Source: Istiophorus platypterus
Taxonomy: Eukaryota > Chordata > Actinopteri > Istiophoriformes > Istiophoridae
Length of the DNA: 64,000 nt
NCBI GenBank assembly: GCA_016859345.1
Contig: CM029121.1
Span: 5,030,029-5,094,028 of the forward strand
Direction: 5' to 3'
Below the pieces are notes generated by a model that worked only from the letters and a program-made list of their open reading frames with translations, searched no databases and was not told where the DNA came from. This document shows, piece by piece, positions 34,501 through 48,700 of this stretch. How positions within the stretch are numbered: the first letter of the stretch is position 1; each line of letters starts with the position of its first letter. Both the position numbers and the translations under genes were made by a program.

Positions 34501-37500
34501 AAGTGGGGACTATATACAGGGAGAGGAGCATCAGCAAATATGTTCCAAAAAAAAAAAAAAAAATTCTTCTATTGAATTTATCACTCATTGTTGGAGGATT
34601 TTTGCCAGTAAAGACCTAACAAACACCAGGTGGTTGGGGTGCAAATGTAAAATACTTAATGAACTAGCTCCAGACTAAACAGTTGTTTCAATAAACAAAA
34701 ATCAAATGAGAAACGCAAGCCAAACACATGATACATGATTAAATATTAATAACTTACCACCAAAATTAGAAGAGGAGCCATAGAAGGATTTAGACTCAAC
34801 ACTTACTGTAGTACAGTCCAGCACCATTATCACACATTAACACATACTGTATACATCAACCCTCATAATTGTGTTAGTGTGTCTATTTGCAGGTGCATGG
34901 AAAGGTGTGTGAAAGGTATCAAATAATATGCAATATGCAAACGATTGGTGGTGTCAGTTTCAATTTTTCCGATGTCCAGAATTCCCCTGTTTTCAATTAA
35001 TATCTTGATTCCCCACTTTATTGATCAGTCTAAAGAAAAATCCTGAGTTAGTGAAGCTGGATGTGGAGTTTTAACCATTGATCTTCTTTATGGGGATGAG
35101 CCAAACCCCTTTCATTTGATGAATGTTTAAAAACATGAAGAAGTGTACTCTTCTTCTAAAACAAATACTATCCCTAACAAAAACATCATTGGTCAACCAT
35201 AAAATGTCCAAATACTGATGATAAATGAGTGCAAGAAATAAAAGTCCGTTGTTTACAATGTGGTTTCTCTGCCGGGATGTGTTGTAATAAAAGGTGGAGA
35301 TCAGAGGAGGAGGGAGAGGAGGGGATTTACCAGGGAAATGAGTGGTTCATTAAACTTATGTGACAGTAATATCTGGGATCATCCTGCAGAGATTTGAAGA
35401 AGGATTATGTAGACATGAATCAGGACTGATAGAAATTTGGAAAAGAAAAAACTATTTATCAGTGCCAGTGAGTTAAAGAGAGATTGAAAAACAAAGTTAA
35501 AGAAAGAAAACACTGGTGATTTTGTTCCTGTCCTCCACAAAGACATACACACACAAACTTTGATGTTCGAACAGAGGCAGGCAGGCGCACTGTTTAAACA
35601 TGTGTGAGCGGTGAAGGGAAAGTACCCAGCTCAGAGACGAGCGTTTGTATTTAGTGTTTTGTTGCCCTTGGCTCTTGCTTAGTGCAGGTCAGCACATTTC
35701 TCTATGCTGAAATCAACCCTCTGTGGTGTGTGTGTGTGTGTGTGTCTGTGTCTGTGTCTGTGTCTGTGAGTGTGTGCATCAGTGTGTGTGTGTGTGTGTG
35801 TGTCTCCAGTGAATCCCCAGGAAGTTATAAATGCTCCTACTCTCTCTCTCTCTCTCTCTCACTGGCTCTCTTTCCTTCCCTTGGTGCTGTGAAGGGAATG
35901 ACAGAGTTTCTTTGTAAACCAGAGGAGTCACATACATTATCTACAGTAGAGCAGCTTTTAGCCGGGCCTACTGTCACCTACTGTAGATCTACTTGACACA
36001 ATAGCTTAAGGCTGAGGGCTGCAACAGTGTGGATCTTTACTGCAGCTAGGTTAATGTTAGCCACAGGGCTAGGAGGCTGGGGGGAATGTAGCAGAAATAA
36101 GCCTGAAAGCCTTGACTACTGGTCTAGTAATAGGCATCGCTGAAGTCTCACAGAATCAGTCATCTGAAGAAGTATCCAAAACCTTCTCTTAAATCTTCAG
36201 TAAACAATATTTTTATATTTATATTTTATTTTATTACAACAAATCAAACGACAGAGTAATTTGAGGGCTTCACTTGTATTAATGGACCCAGCAAAAAATA
36301 TTTTCTATAGTCTCTCAGATCTGTGCAAGTTTTTTAGTGTCTTGTAGTTAATTGTTTTCATTTTATATCCCAAAACTTTAATGTTTTGGTTTACTCTCCC
36401 CGCTCTCATCAGACACATCAGGCAGCTACTGCAAATCGAAAAAAGAAAAAAAAACCAAAACTCTTGATGAATCTATTTTACACTACCTCTGCAGCACCAA
36501 TGGCAGACGGACAAAGTTGGCAACTAGCCGGGGAACTTAGTGGAGCAGCTAAACAGCCAGATATGTCAGGAGTTGGTGAAAATAAAAACAGGAGAGAAAA
36601 CAGGAGGAGCTAAAAGGAGAGAGAATACTGGAATTTTTACGCGTTCAGAGACAGGTTTATATCAATGCTAATGTTTCCCCCAATGTGAGAATGAGTGTGC
36701 GTTTGCTAACCCATTTTCCGCAACAAATTTTTAAGGTCATAATGTGTCAATGTTGTGTTTACAACTTGTTCTACTGCCCCAGGTGTCATTTAAATCAACT
36801 AATGCAGCTTTACCTATGTAAATCTTCCGAAACAACTGTCACTGTGGCCACAAGTGGAAATTACTGGATAAAGACACACTGAATTTCTCCCATGACTCTC
36901 TTGAGTTTTAAATGTCATCATTACGCTGTTTTTTTTTTTAACCCGGAGTAAGTGGCATGGAGCCACAAAGAGATAACAACAAACATGTTTCCTCGTGCAT
37001 TTAATTCTTGCGTTAATACATTAAAGTATCTGTAACATGATAAAACATCGTGTTAACAGCAGCACAAGTAGGGAAGAGCAATATCTATTTAAAGTTTTTG
37101 AACATTAGTTAACATTAGCCACCCTAAACTCCTGATCATACCAGAGCAAGTAAGGCTGTAACAGCCAAAGCCCTCAGTGCACTGGATGAAGCAAAAGTTT
37201 TATTGCTTATGAATGTTTTGGGGGTTTTCTTTGTAAGAGGAAGATTGTGTTATATCTTCCTCCTAAAGGTAGACTATGTATCACTCTTTAACACCTAATC
37301 AGAATTTTTACATTGTAGCTCGAGGTCGGTAACGGTGTTTTATGTATGACCTTAACCTCTAATGTAACCAGTAACTAAAGCTGTATGATAAATGTAGTGG
37401 AATAGAAATTACAATATCCAAGTCCTAGTCCCTCAAAATTGTATCGAAAGGAAGTTGAGCAAATGTTCCCAGTTACTTTTTTGCCGGTCGCTGCAGCCAG

Positions 37501-40500
37501 TTTTCCCTTCAGGATTTTAAGTCAACTTGCACAAGCTTATTTTAACACAAAGCAGCTGGATGCCGACTCACTCAAGGAAAAAAAAATAGTCGAAGTTGGT
37601 TTTCTCTGGGAACTAGCAACAGGAGTGCAGTGGTGCAAACAGCACATACAATATGTTGGCCACATCTGTTGGTCCTATACAGACCATTATAATCATCCTA
37701 TTATATGTGTGCTTTATATATCTATAAAAAATGCTAGTGTCAGAATTATCAGCAGAGTAAGCAGACTTGTGTAGGGGAGGGAGGAGGAGCTGCTGTCAGC
37801 ACACAGTCTGGGATTTATAGATTTCAGTTGTTTTTACTACACTGTTTAGGGAGGTACACGTGTTGTCCAAGTATCGGAAACATATCTTTATTTCATTTCC
37901 ACACTTCTTGTTTTTCTGTTTCTTCCTCAATCCTTCCCACTGATTCATGTTCTCATGAGTGCTGTTTTTACCTCACGGACCTACAGTGTTACAGCTACAT
38001 TCTCCTTCCCCTCACTTACAGCCAACAGAGCAGACTGTTGGCAGGTTGACTGAGCAACATGCGGATGTGGCAGTAGCACACTTAATTGTTTTCAGATCTA
38101 CTGCACCACTCTACAGTATGATTCTATGCAATGGCACATATTGGGTTTTTCCTCTGAAGGAGGAAGCAGCTGCACACTAAAACCTCCATTGTAATTGTTT
38201 TATTTTTAATTTGCCAAATCAGCATTTGAAAGGAGTGTTCCTCCTAAGCTCTATGACAGAAAAATCAAAAAATAGACTTGATAAACAAAAAACAAGAATA
38301 GATAGATATTTAAAGAAGAACTACCTCTACCAACTAGTTTTAAACATAGCATCGTATTACAGTAAGTATAGTGACGTAAAATGCTCACTGGCCCATTCAG
38401 TCCATATTCCATACATTAACATACATACATACAATGTATACTACATTGTAAGATACAGTGAATGATTAATTAAACCTTTACACTCATTTACATAAAATCT
38501 CACTTAGGGACAAGTCCATCACTCGGGGTAAACTTCAGTGGTTAAATCTTAAGTCCAGTGGCTCTGATTTTCCTGGGCTGTTTACATGTAAAGGATAATA
38601 TGTAATTAAACATATACACAGTGTATCATAGTGACAAATTGTTTAGAGCACTGGCTTTGGGTTGGGGCTATATTTCATAATCATGTGGGCTTTAGGGATT
38701 TACAAACTGTGTTGTTTGATTTAGAGACAGTTTGTGCTACAGAATTGTCAGATGTTAAGGCTCTGCTTTCAGTAAAACATGCATTAACCTCAAGAACAGT
38801 ATAAAATATGGGGTTATTATACAGTTTTTGCTTTTACCCTTCCTTTCTTAAACCTGCTTTCATTGATTGTTTTAATGGCCATTTCAGGGCAGTGCCACAA
38901 ACTGTAAACACAAAGGGCATAAAGTTGATTTGTGTTAGCAAATAGTAGCATATTTATACATCTAGTGGAGAATTTATTTGGAGTTGTGTTTATGAAAACA
39001 ATATTCACTTTTTTTGGCTCACTGCCATCTACCAAGAAAAAAAATCATGACTCTTGAGCTGTAAATGCTCCACTAAATGCTAGTTTTTTCTGCTGTTCAT
39101 GGATGAACAAATTAAAATTCTGAGGGACCTACAGATCCAGCAACAAACAGCAGACACAACTAGCATAGAGTAGCATTTAGCAGCTAAAGAGTCATGATCT
39201 AGCCATAAAAGTTCAGTGGTTTGAATAGCACATACAATATGTTGCCACATCTGTTGGTCCTATACAGACCATTATAATCATCCTATTATATGTGTGCTTT
39301 ATACAAAATGCCAGTGTCAGAATTAACTGCACTGGAATTCTATTGATATCACATTGTATCATATACATGCAGGACGTCAATATAATTCTAGTGCAGCAAC
39401 AGCTGAGTTCGGCAGCAGAAAATCTTTTATCTATCTGACACCAGGAGATGAATTAATAGATTTTTGGTAGTAATCTCTTAGAATTAAAAGGGAAACTCCT
39501 ACATGGAAAAACACTTTGATTAAAGCAATAACATTTCGCCTCATCTCTAGGGATTTGATAAAGATAATCAGGGAAATCTAGGGAAGTTACTAACTAGAGT
39601 AGAAGTTAAAGTAAAGAAGATTCCACACTAATGAAATTATAACAGACTGTTTTGATGACAGGAGTATCATAAGGTTCGGTTTTCCAAATATGACCAAAAC
39701 GTATTGTAAGGGGATGGAAATAGTTTGCAAGTTGCAGATCCTAAACCTTGTTTAAAAGATCTAGGTTTAAGTGTGTGATTGGATATCAACTCCTTCTCTC
39801 TAAAACTGCTCCTCGAGGGCATTGCTATAAATAAGAGCGCCCTCTCGGCCTGGTTAAATATTGGTTTGCTCTGTGCTGCCAGATCTTTCTCCTCGCTTTG
39901 CTTTAGCAATGTGCCAGCCCTGGAGAAAGCGTTGCTTAGTCTTTCAAACTTTTTCAAGCAGTGACAGCACAGAGCTTAAGCATTGCATTCGTCTAGCTGG
40001 TTGTTGATGGTTGCCTTGTGTCTGTTTTTGTGCCCATGTGGGACTGTGAAGCCAACTGTTTGCAAAGAGGAGGAAAACTGTGTGTTACTGTTTACGCAGA
40101 AGTAGAATTCACTATTTGCCCTTTTCAGTTGACTTATCTGTATGCAAAGACAAATTTCACATTGAATGATAAATATGACACAATGACAGACTTTCCATGG
40201 AATAATTCAGCCTCAGGGCAGAACCTTGAGGTCACTGTTATATTGGTACCAAATTCCAGTGTGCAAACAAGCTCTACTTAAGGCAGAGTAGGTAATGTCC
40301 AGTGCTGTATCTAGTTATCCCTGACCTTTGCTCCGTGGTCCTAACCTCTCTTCTGTTAAATGATCTCTCAACCCTGTACTCCAGAGCCAGACCAGAGAGA
40401 TCGGCACAGTCTCAGGACTGGGCTCAGGGGTCACCATGGGACAAGGAGACCAAACGGTCAGCCAAGACCTCACTCCTCTTCTCCCAGACCACCCTCCTCC

Positions 40501-41795
40501 TCCTCCTCCTCCACCTCCCCCTCCTCCACCACCTCCACCTCATCTGCCCCTTTCTCTACATGCCGGGCAAGGCCTTGATGCAGCCGTGCAAAAGACCCAC
40601 CAGGGGAAAGGAGGAAAAGGTGAGCTACTTGAGCTACTCCTAGAAGAGCACCTATGATGATCCTCCACTAATTATAATACATATCGGCATCTGTAATAGA
40701 AACATTTTCTACTGTGCTGTTGTGCTTTGTTACTTTCAATTGTGCTTGAACCTAGTGTCTGCCTTTCTTACTGTGTATGTATGTATGTATGTATGTATGT
40801 ATGTATGTATGTATGTATGTATGTATGCATGGTTTCACCCCCACCCTCCATCTGTGCATAATGGCATGAAGTGTGTGTTGTGCTACACACCCAGTTAAGC
40901 CAAGCTGAACAAGATGTGGCATGCTGGCATCTCTGAACACGACAACTGAGTTTAAAGAATGCTGCCCTAAGGCTTAGGTGTGTGTGTGTTTGCGTGTGTG
41001 TTTGAATGGGTGGGTGTGTGTGTATACACATCTGTCTGTGGTCATGTGGAAAAAATGTGGTTTGAAACCATCAATGTGAGGACATTTTAACTAGTCCTCG
41101 CATCATCAGAGGGTCATTTTAGGGTTAAGACTTGGTTTTTGGATCATTTTTAGAATTTGTTTTAGTTTAAGATTAATGAAGGTCCTCACAACTTTGCGTG
41201 TGTGTGTATGTGTTAGGTTTTTGATGCATATGAGAAGTGGAGTGTAGTTTGTAACTTAAGGATACACGTGCTGTCAGGTTCAGGGTAGTTCGTCAGAGCA
41301 ATCATCACCAAACCTTTAAAATCATAATCCCTATTATGATAAAACTGTCTCTATATTTGATCAGTCTCAATATTTGGGTACAACAAAATTGAGTGAAAGC
41401 TGCTGATGTTTGAAAAAAAGTCATGCATCTTTCATTTTAAATAAAAAAATTGAAGATTATTTTGTTCAACTTTTTTTCAAATTTTCAAGTTTTTCAGTTT
41501 ATTTGTCCATGGCTTGAATGCCAAAAAGTGATATTCCATTCACCCTCCCCTGTTTTATACAGTGCCAGATCAAATCCCAGAGGTGTATATCTCCAACACT
41601 GGACATATAAAACCGCAACAATTAATATTTCTAGATACAATGAGTTTTAAGCGCTCTGCTTGCATTTTGGGTCTTTATGTGTTTATTTTTTAAGTGAACC
41701 TACCCTTTAAATGGCAATAATCGATTATTGGCCACTAGTGAGTAGAATTACTCCAAAACAATCTGACAGGGACACAGTGTGTGTGTGTGTGTGTG

Positions 41796-41871
<76 letters not shown>

Positions 41872-44800
41872 GAGAGAGAGAGAGAGACAAAGGGGGGGTA
41901 TGTATGTATGTAGAGTGACACAATATATTTTAAAGTGTATACAGACAGGTGGCAAATTAAAGGAAAAAACCACCACCTGCTGCCAGAACAGCTTCAGTGT
42001 TCTTCTTCAGTGAATATTGGCAAATATTCTACATTTCTCTTGAACCCACTTAGAGGGAGGGAACATGTTCTTCCTAAGAGCTCTTTCTGACAGAGGTGGG
42101 TGTTCAGTTTGGTTGAGATATATAGACTGTGAAGGCTGTAGCATATGATTCTTATCATTTTCACCGTCATCAACCCACTGTACGATAACTAACTAGTAAT
42201 CGCACAGCACGTTCATCAGAGCCTGTTTGCTAAAAAATTCCTACTTAGCTGGAAACAGTGCTGGTAAGGTGGGCGAGAGCCGAAAGTGGGAGCTGAAAGA
42301 TGCTAAAATGCTCCTTAAAGCTGAGGGGAACTAAGAGTTGGGTTCACATTCTTTGTTAATCTGATCCTTCTCATGTTATGCTTAGTTATGTTATTGTCCA
42401 TTTGATGAATGCAAATCCTGTATTCACTCTCCTTTTAGCTCTGCTTGGTCTGTACAAACACCTTGGAAAAATGTCTGGGGCTCTAGCTACAGTTTTCGGT
42501 TCTTAAAGCATGTGTGTTATCAGATGGGTAGCATATTCACACATGGAGCATTAAGCAACATTAGCATGCACCTGGATTTGTGTTTCTCTCCATGTGACAA
42601 ATGTATGGCTAACATTCGCTGTCCTTTTAGATCTGTTTTGATTTATATCAACACCTTAAAAAAAAATCCGGCACTTTTGCCGCTAAATGTTTAACTTCTT
42701 TCTCCAGTTAGTTGCTAGCTTTGTCTGCATGCTAGCTAGCAAGTCGAGCTTTTTTGCAGCACCTTGCTGAAGCTGAAAACTAGGTTGATGAGAGTGGTGA
42801 GACAGGACCTGACATTAAATTTGTGGCCGTAAAACCAGACTTTTTAGCTAAAAGAGATTAAAAAATGCTATAGTGCTTCAGAGTTGAATGATAATTCTCC
42901 CTGAATTCAAAACTGTCACTTGTAATATGAATCAGTTAATATAAACATTTTGATCAATTGAATCTCAAACACATTTCTATATGCGTCTAACTGATTTACT
43001 GTTTATATGACAAAACTCAGTGCAAATGTATTATATCATTATTCAGTACAATTGCTCATAAATAGGACCAAAAAGCCCTAAAGTCCAGCCGATCCACACA
43101 AGTAAATCCAGTTATTCTGGCTGACCAGTCTTCTGCTTAGGTTAAAGTTGGGCAGAGCTGACTGGACTGTGTGGCACATAATAAACAAACACTGTATACA
43201 CCCACACATTGAGGTGCGGTCTAATTAGGAAAATTGAAAACACTGTTGTGAGTCTATCACATTGTGTGGAGTCTTAAATAAAACACATCATGACAAAGGT
43301 GACAGTTGTGTCATTCTTTCCATTCTCAGTCACAAACACACTCCTACTCGTTTTTACTAGGGCAAATTTATCATCTAGGAAATCTATCTATTATTAGCCA
43401 TTTGAAATCAATCGCCTAATGATCAGCCGGGGTCTTGGGGTATACAGGACAATATGTGGTTTAAGGAGGGGCGAGCCTCCCCAGGCCAGTCTGTTATTGT
43501 CTTGACCCCATGCCTCTGTCTGTAACACGATACTCAACTATCTCACTACCTCATGGTCACACCACATAGCTGTCACCGGCATAAAACATACACACACAAC
43601 ACACATATTCAGGATGTGGGAACGCATAAAACACGTATGCAGAGAAGCATACACACACACAATTAAGTTTATATGCGATTCCCTACCAGTTTTTAATGGT
43701 TTCTGCTGACTCAAGTCAGGCAGAAAGAGCTACACCACATGTGCTGGTTCTAAAAGTCACTTTCACACATAAAATTTAGTTGTAAAGTAATAAAGTCACA
43801 GAGGAAACATGAGGCATATTTATCAGTGTATTATCTCTTTAGGAGGTAACTGAGACTCTTCTTTTGATCACCTCATTAGCATGTCATGTGCAAACTACTG
43901 GACTTAATAAAGTGTGTGAGTTCAGTTCTGTGTGTGTCTGGCTGTGTGTGTGGCAGCCAAGATTAGTGTGAATGGCAGATGACATTTTGAGGCTTCCACA
44001 GCTGTTGCCTAACAGGCACATAGTGAGGTGGTGAGGTGTGCATGTGTATGTGCCTGCAGAGAGAGTAACTCCTCTCTCTCTTTCCTCCTGTATCCCCCTC
44101 TTTATTCATCTCCTCCTTCTCCTCATGTCTTCCCCTCCCCTGCTGCTTGTCCCTGCATGCCTAATGTGGCTTCACATAGAGTTGTGGAGTCTAATACGTC
44201 TAAAGTGATATCTGGAGGTCTTTTGCTCACACACACACACACACACACAATTATTTAGTGGTCTGACCATTTCAACTCACTTTCTATCTAATTAATTAGG
44301 GGGCAGGATAGTTTAGGGCTGGATGAGTGTTAAGAGGTACTGACCATAGTAGCCTTGAATTCCAGCACAAGGATTTTTTAAAATAAGAACAGCTACAGTC
44401 ATGTTTTGGGTAGTGTTTAGGTGAGACTTAACAGAAAGAAGAATTTGGGGAAGTTGAATCCCAGGTGGGGAGCAGCCTCCCAATGAATTGTGCAGTAGCA
44501 CCTGGTAGGAGGACTTTGGCAGTGCAGAGGGAACAGAGTCTCTTTTCAGATGGGAAATCAGAATATACTGTAAATATACATGAGAGATATTGACGAGATT
44601 TTTCCCTTGTCTGTGGACAAAATGTATGGTCACTCATGGTCATGGATCATAAGTGTGCAGAGCCAGAGATCTCCAAGTTATGGAGTGTCAAAGAGTATCA
44701 AATGGTTCAAATATTCATGGATGGATGGAAAAGAGGAGAGAAGCAGCTCTCATATTTAGATCTCACAGATGAGCTTAGGTCATTGGTATTTGTATACACA

Positions 44801-45649
44801 GCTAGAGGCCCAATAGCAATAGTGATGCACTAGCAAGAAAATCGGGAGATGTAAATAGTATTTGAGGCTACTGAAAGAAAGTAGAGGGAGGTTATTAGAT
44901 GTATGCACTATATTTAGGTTATATATGGAGAAAAACTCGTGTCAAAGCCTTGCCAATTGATCAATCCAACTTTATTTGTGTCGCAACTTTTGTACAACTC
45001 AGTGGAATTCAGAGTGTTTTACAGACGGCTGAAAAGCTGATAAGACAGCACAAATGTAATCATTAGGACTGTCCTGAATACCATTTCTGGGGCTTTGAAG
45101 CTTCAGTGGGAAAAACCTGTGAATATTCAAAGCTTTTATTGAAGCAAAAAGAGCCACAAAATTTGCAGTAATCGCATCAAATTAGTCATAGCCATAGCCT
45201 ATCTGTGGCTCTGACATGGGCCTCCTACTGCTCAATCCAATTTGGCATATTTGGCACTCAACTCCTTGGGGAACATCTTTGCAAATTTTGGAGTTATTCC
45301 ACATGCTTGAACTTTTCAACATCTTGCTAGCGTAGTCATTTGGGTATCAATTACCATCGAAAACCTAGAAGATTTGAAGCCTCAAAGCATTTGCGTCAGC
45401 CCTAGTTTGAGACTAGTGCCCACAAGAGGTTAAAATAATGAAAATTTAACAGTAAGACCAATAAAAGAGAAAAAAAATCATGAATCATGATATCACAGCA
45501 TATGAAATATCACATCATCAGTATTGTAGTATAGTACAAAATACCTAGAAATAGAATTTTTTTTAAAGTAACCAGATTTGTCTGCCTTTAGGTGTGTAGG
45601 AACATCAAATACCTAAAAAAATCACAGTACATTATTATATAACATTATC

Positions 45650-45705
<56 letters not shown>

Positions 45706-48700
45706 CATCATACTGATGCAAAAATCATATTAAAATCCTATATTACCCTGTTCATTGATTTGCAACTTGGCCCACTGCTCATTACAAGCAGACATATTAC
45801 AGGGATAGACATTATGGTGTAGACAATGTGGCAAATTCTCACAGTCACATTTTTCCAGAACTCAAGGTGATTCATTTATAAACAAAGGCAAAGTTTTGAT
45901 AATTGTTTAACTTACCAAATACTTTTGTACCTAACTCTTTATATCATTGTACAAATATATAAAGCATTGAAAGCTGCAAGTCTTCACATTAAGGAAGCTT
46001 GAATAATTGCTTTGGGTTTTTTTTTTTATTTATTTTGTATAAAATAACTCATACCTACCACAAACCTAATTACCTGCTGTTTTCCAATTTTGAGGGGCCA
46101 TTAAATAACCTGTGAAGTTTAATGATTAAACTAGAGAATGAACTGCAACAAAGGGCTTCTTGCACTTCCTAAACCTGATTAAATCTTACAAGGCTGCCGT
46201 ACCTCTTGAAAATACTGTGGAGCAAGACAGCTAACTCAACAAGAACAGCAACACCAACCTCCCACTTACAGTACAAAGCTGTAGACTGTGATCAGTTAAT
46301 ACATGTAGGTGGGATGGAGAGCTATTTCACAGTTTAATACAGGAAAGAAAACTCAGCAGCCTTAGGAAGTAATCAACATGAAGTCACTGAGACTTCTCAA
46401 CAATCCCACCAATATTTTGCATATATTCTAAACGTCAATCATTTTTTTTTCGGGACAGCTAAAACCTCACAGTGAAACGCTCTGGGGAACATTAGTGGAC
46501 TCTAACGCCTGACCTTCCTGTGAAGTCGAGGCAGTGTTGTTACACTTGATGTCGAATTAAACTACTTCTAGCTTCTGGTTTTGTCTGCACAGGATTTATT
46601 ACTTTTGATAGCAGGCCAAGTTTAAACTCTTCCAGGCCATTTCAACTAATCCTAAATGACTACTGACTACTTTTCTTTCAGCGGTGATTGAGAGGGTGAT
46701 GCTGAGAGGAGTGACACACAAGTCTGAAGACACCAATGAATATGTGTTCGAGGTCAGTACGGTGTAAGCAACACATACACTATACAAATACACATGCTCA
46801 TATTGATTTGTGTTCATTTTCCCAATTTCTTTCTCTTCATCTCTTTATGTTTTGACCCTTTTCCATCTATTTCTTTCTTCCTCTACCCTAACACCTCCTA
46901 CTTCTGCTCCTTCTCATTCCTCCTCCTCTCCATTGTCCCCCTGCTCCTCCAGGTGAGCTGGTCAGATGGTTTTGTGTTATCCGTTGTCCGAACGCAGCAG
47001 GAGGTGACAGAGCTGCTGTCCCAGGTCAGGACACATTCCCTGATAAAAATAATCTCAGGCTATACTTGGGTTCAGAGAATAGTACAAGGTTTCCTGTACT
47101 GTTTATTCTGTAGATTGAAATTTTACAAGTGAAAATTATGAATGAATGTATTATTAGTTATTGCTGCTGATTTAATCATGTTAGACAGAAATTTGTCCTT
47201 GATGCGTTCTGATTAAATAATGGTAATACTGTTTGTTATTTGAGGGTTTTTCATCCTGAGTGATAAATGTGAACAAATGTCAATGTCAAGTGCAACACTG
47301 ACCACTTAGAGCGTTGTTTACTATGAGCAGTTAATATACATGCTGTTGGGGATAGAAAACTATTACGACAGGTAATTGACATGGAGTAACTGAGGCTTGT
47401 CAATAGTTTCAATTTTATCTACATAAACTGTCAAAGCTGTTTGATAAGTAAGGCTATATGGAGATGCATAGCATGGTATCATCAGCATAGAAATGTAGAC
47501 ACAATGTGCTTAGTTTGTCCATGTGTTTATGTCTTACTTGTTGAACTTTTCTTTCTAAGCTGTCACAAGCATTTCCTGATGAAGGAGTGGAGAAATTCCA
47601 CCCTCAGTCCATAGAGCTGGACCCCAGGTTAGACCTATCACTCTAACTGTTTATTTCTTTATCATTATTTATCAAGTGTTGTTGCTCTCATGGTGGCTTG
47701 TTCCAGTTAAGGAAAATATGTGTATTTGCTGAGCAATGAAATTTTGGCTACTTCAGACTTTCGATTATAGAAAAATATATATTTTATACATACACACATC
47801 TTCAAGAGTTAAGAAGAGTTGAGAATTTTGCTTCTAATGACTTGTAGTGGTTTAAATTTGACCTTTCTGCAGCAATGTACAATGGTAGTCCAGGATCCCG
47901 AGACCCGTGGTTTGGGTGTGGTTACAGGTGCCGCAGAGAACCCCTCTGACCATACCCAACATCACTGATAGTCAAGGGTGAACCAAACTTGAAACAATAA
48001 GCCTGAGAGGGCAGTGAAACGCTGCTTTTCAGGCTGCAGATAGATACTCTTTAAGGTTTCCTGTGGAACTTTCTTGTAAATAAATAAACAAAAATTATGT
48101 TTACATTCAGTGTCTTTCTCACCAAAATGCACTAATGACATCCTTGAAGCCCCAAAAACTTGTTAAAGGTACAGATGAAATATTTGTAGATGGTCTCTGG
48201 AATAATCATAATCCTTAGTGCTTCCATCCGTGTGTGTTTGCTATTGGCATTTCCTGTATTGTTAGTGCACTGCTACATTGTTAGGGTGTTACAGCCTTCA
48301 TCTGTCAATCGGTGAAAATGCATGAAGCAGTAGTATTGCATTGTAACACACTTCTGTACGTACATCTGTGTCCTCATGCATATGCATAAATGAAAATGAA
48401 ATACGGACTTCCTACTAAAAATATTGCTCCATGGTGCTACTAGTGGTCAGAAACTCCTCAAGAACTCTTATTGACTTTTGTGGCTTTGAATGAAATGATT
48501 AGTTATCTGGATAAGAAAGCATTACTTTTACTAAAATTATGTTTTATTAAGAATGTTACTGAATTAATTTGTCTACGCTACAAACAGTTTCTTTTTTGAG
48601 GTAACTCATTTTCTTGCCTGTTGTTAATATGTAATACACAGAGTGATGCAGTTAGATGTAATGTGGAATCTTTTCATCCAAAGTCAAGGCATCTCTTCCT

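Larger units (their letters stand above)
33105..40384 (+). other. zcchc14: zcchc14 intron 2
   Basis: A 7.3-kb intron. It contains a dispersed repeat (33515-33700), a poly-A run (34546-34562), a compound TG/CT tract (35727-35860), a repeat of the 42.6-kb family in inverse orientation (about 36380-36630), and a near-identical duplicated block at 37628-37760 and 39211-39330. No further exon with good phase and splice sites was found. Confidence 0.75.
40620..46681 (+). other. zcchc14: zcchc14 intron 3
   Basis: A 6.1-kb intron with a TATG array (40770-40827), a dispersed repeat (41050-41205), a long TG/TA/GA compound microsatellite (41777-41887), repeat pieces at 42430-42930, a fish 'ctttattt' repeat (44957-45060), a hAT-like short element (45062-45408) and a TA run (45653-45702). 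Confidence 0.75.

Noticed and set aside
34546..34562. Poly-A run considered as a processed pseudogene or SINE tail
   Set aside because: No cDNA-like or tRNA-like sequence lies upstream of it.
40302..40643. Alternative frames of zcchc14 exon 3 (Leu-rich or Ser-rich)
   Set aside because: They do not keep phase with exon 2 and exon 4.
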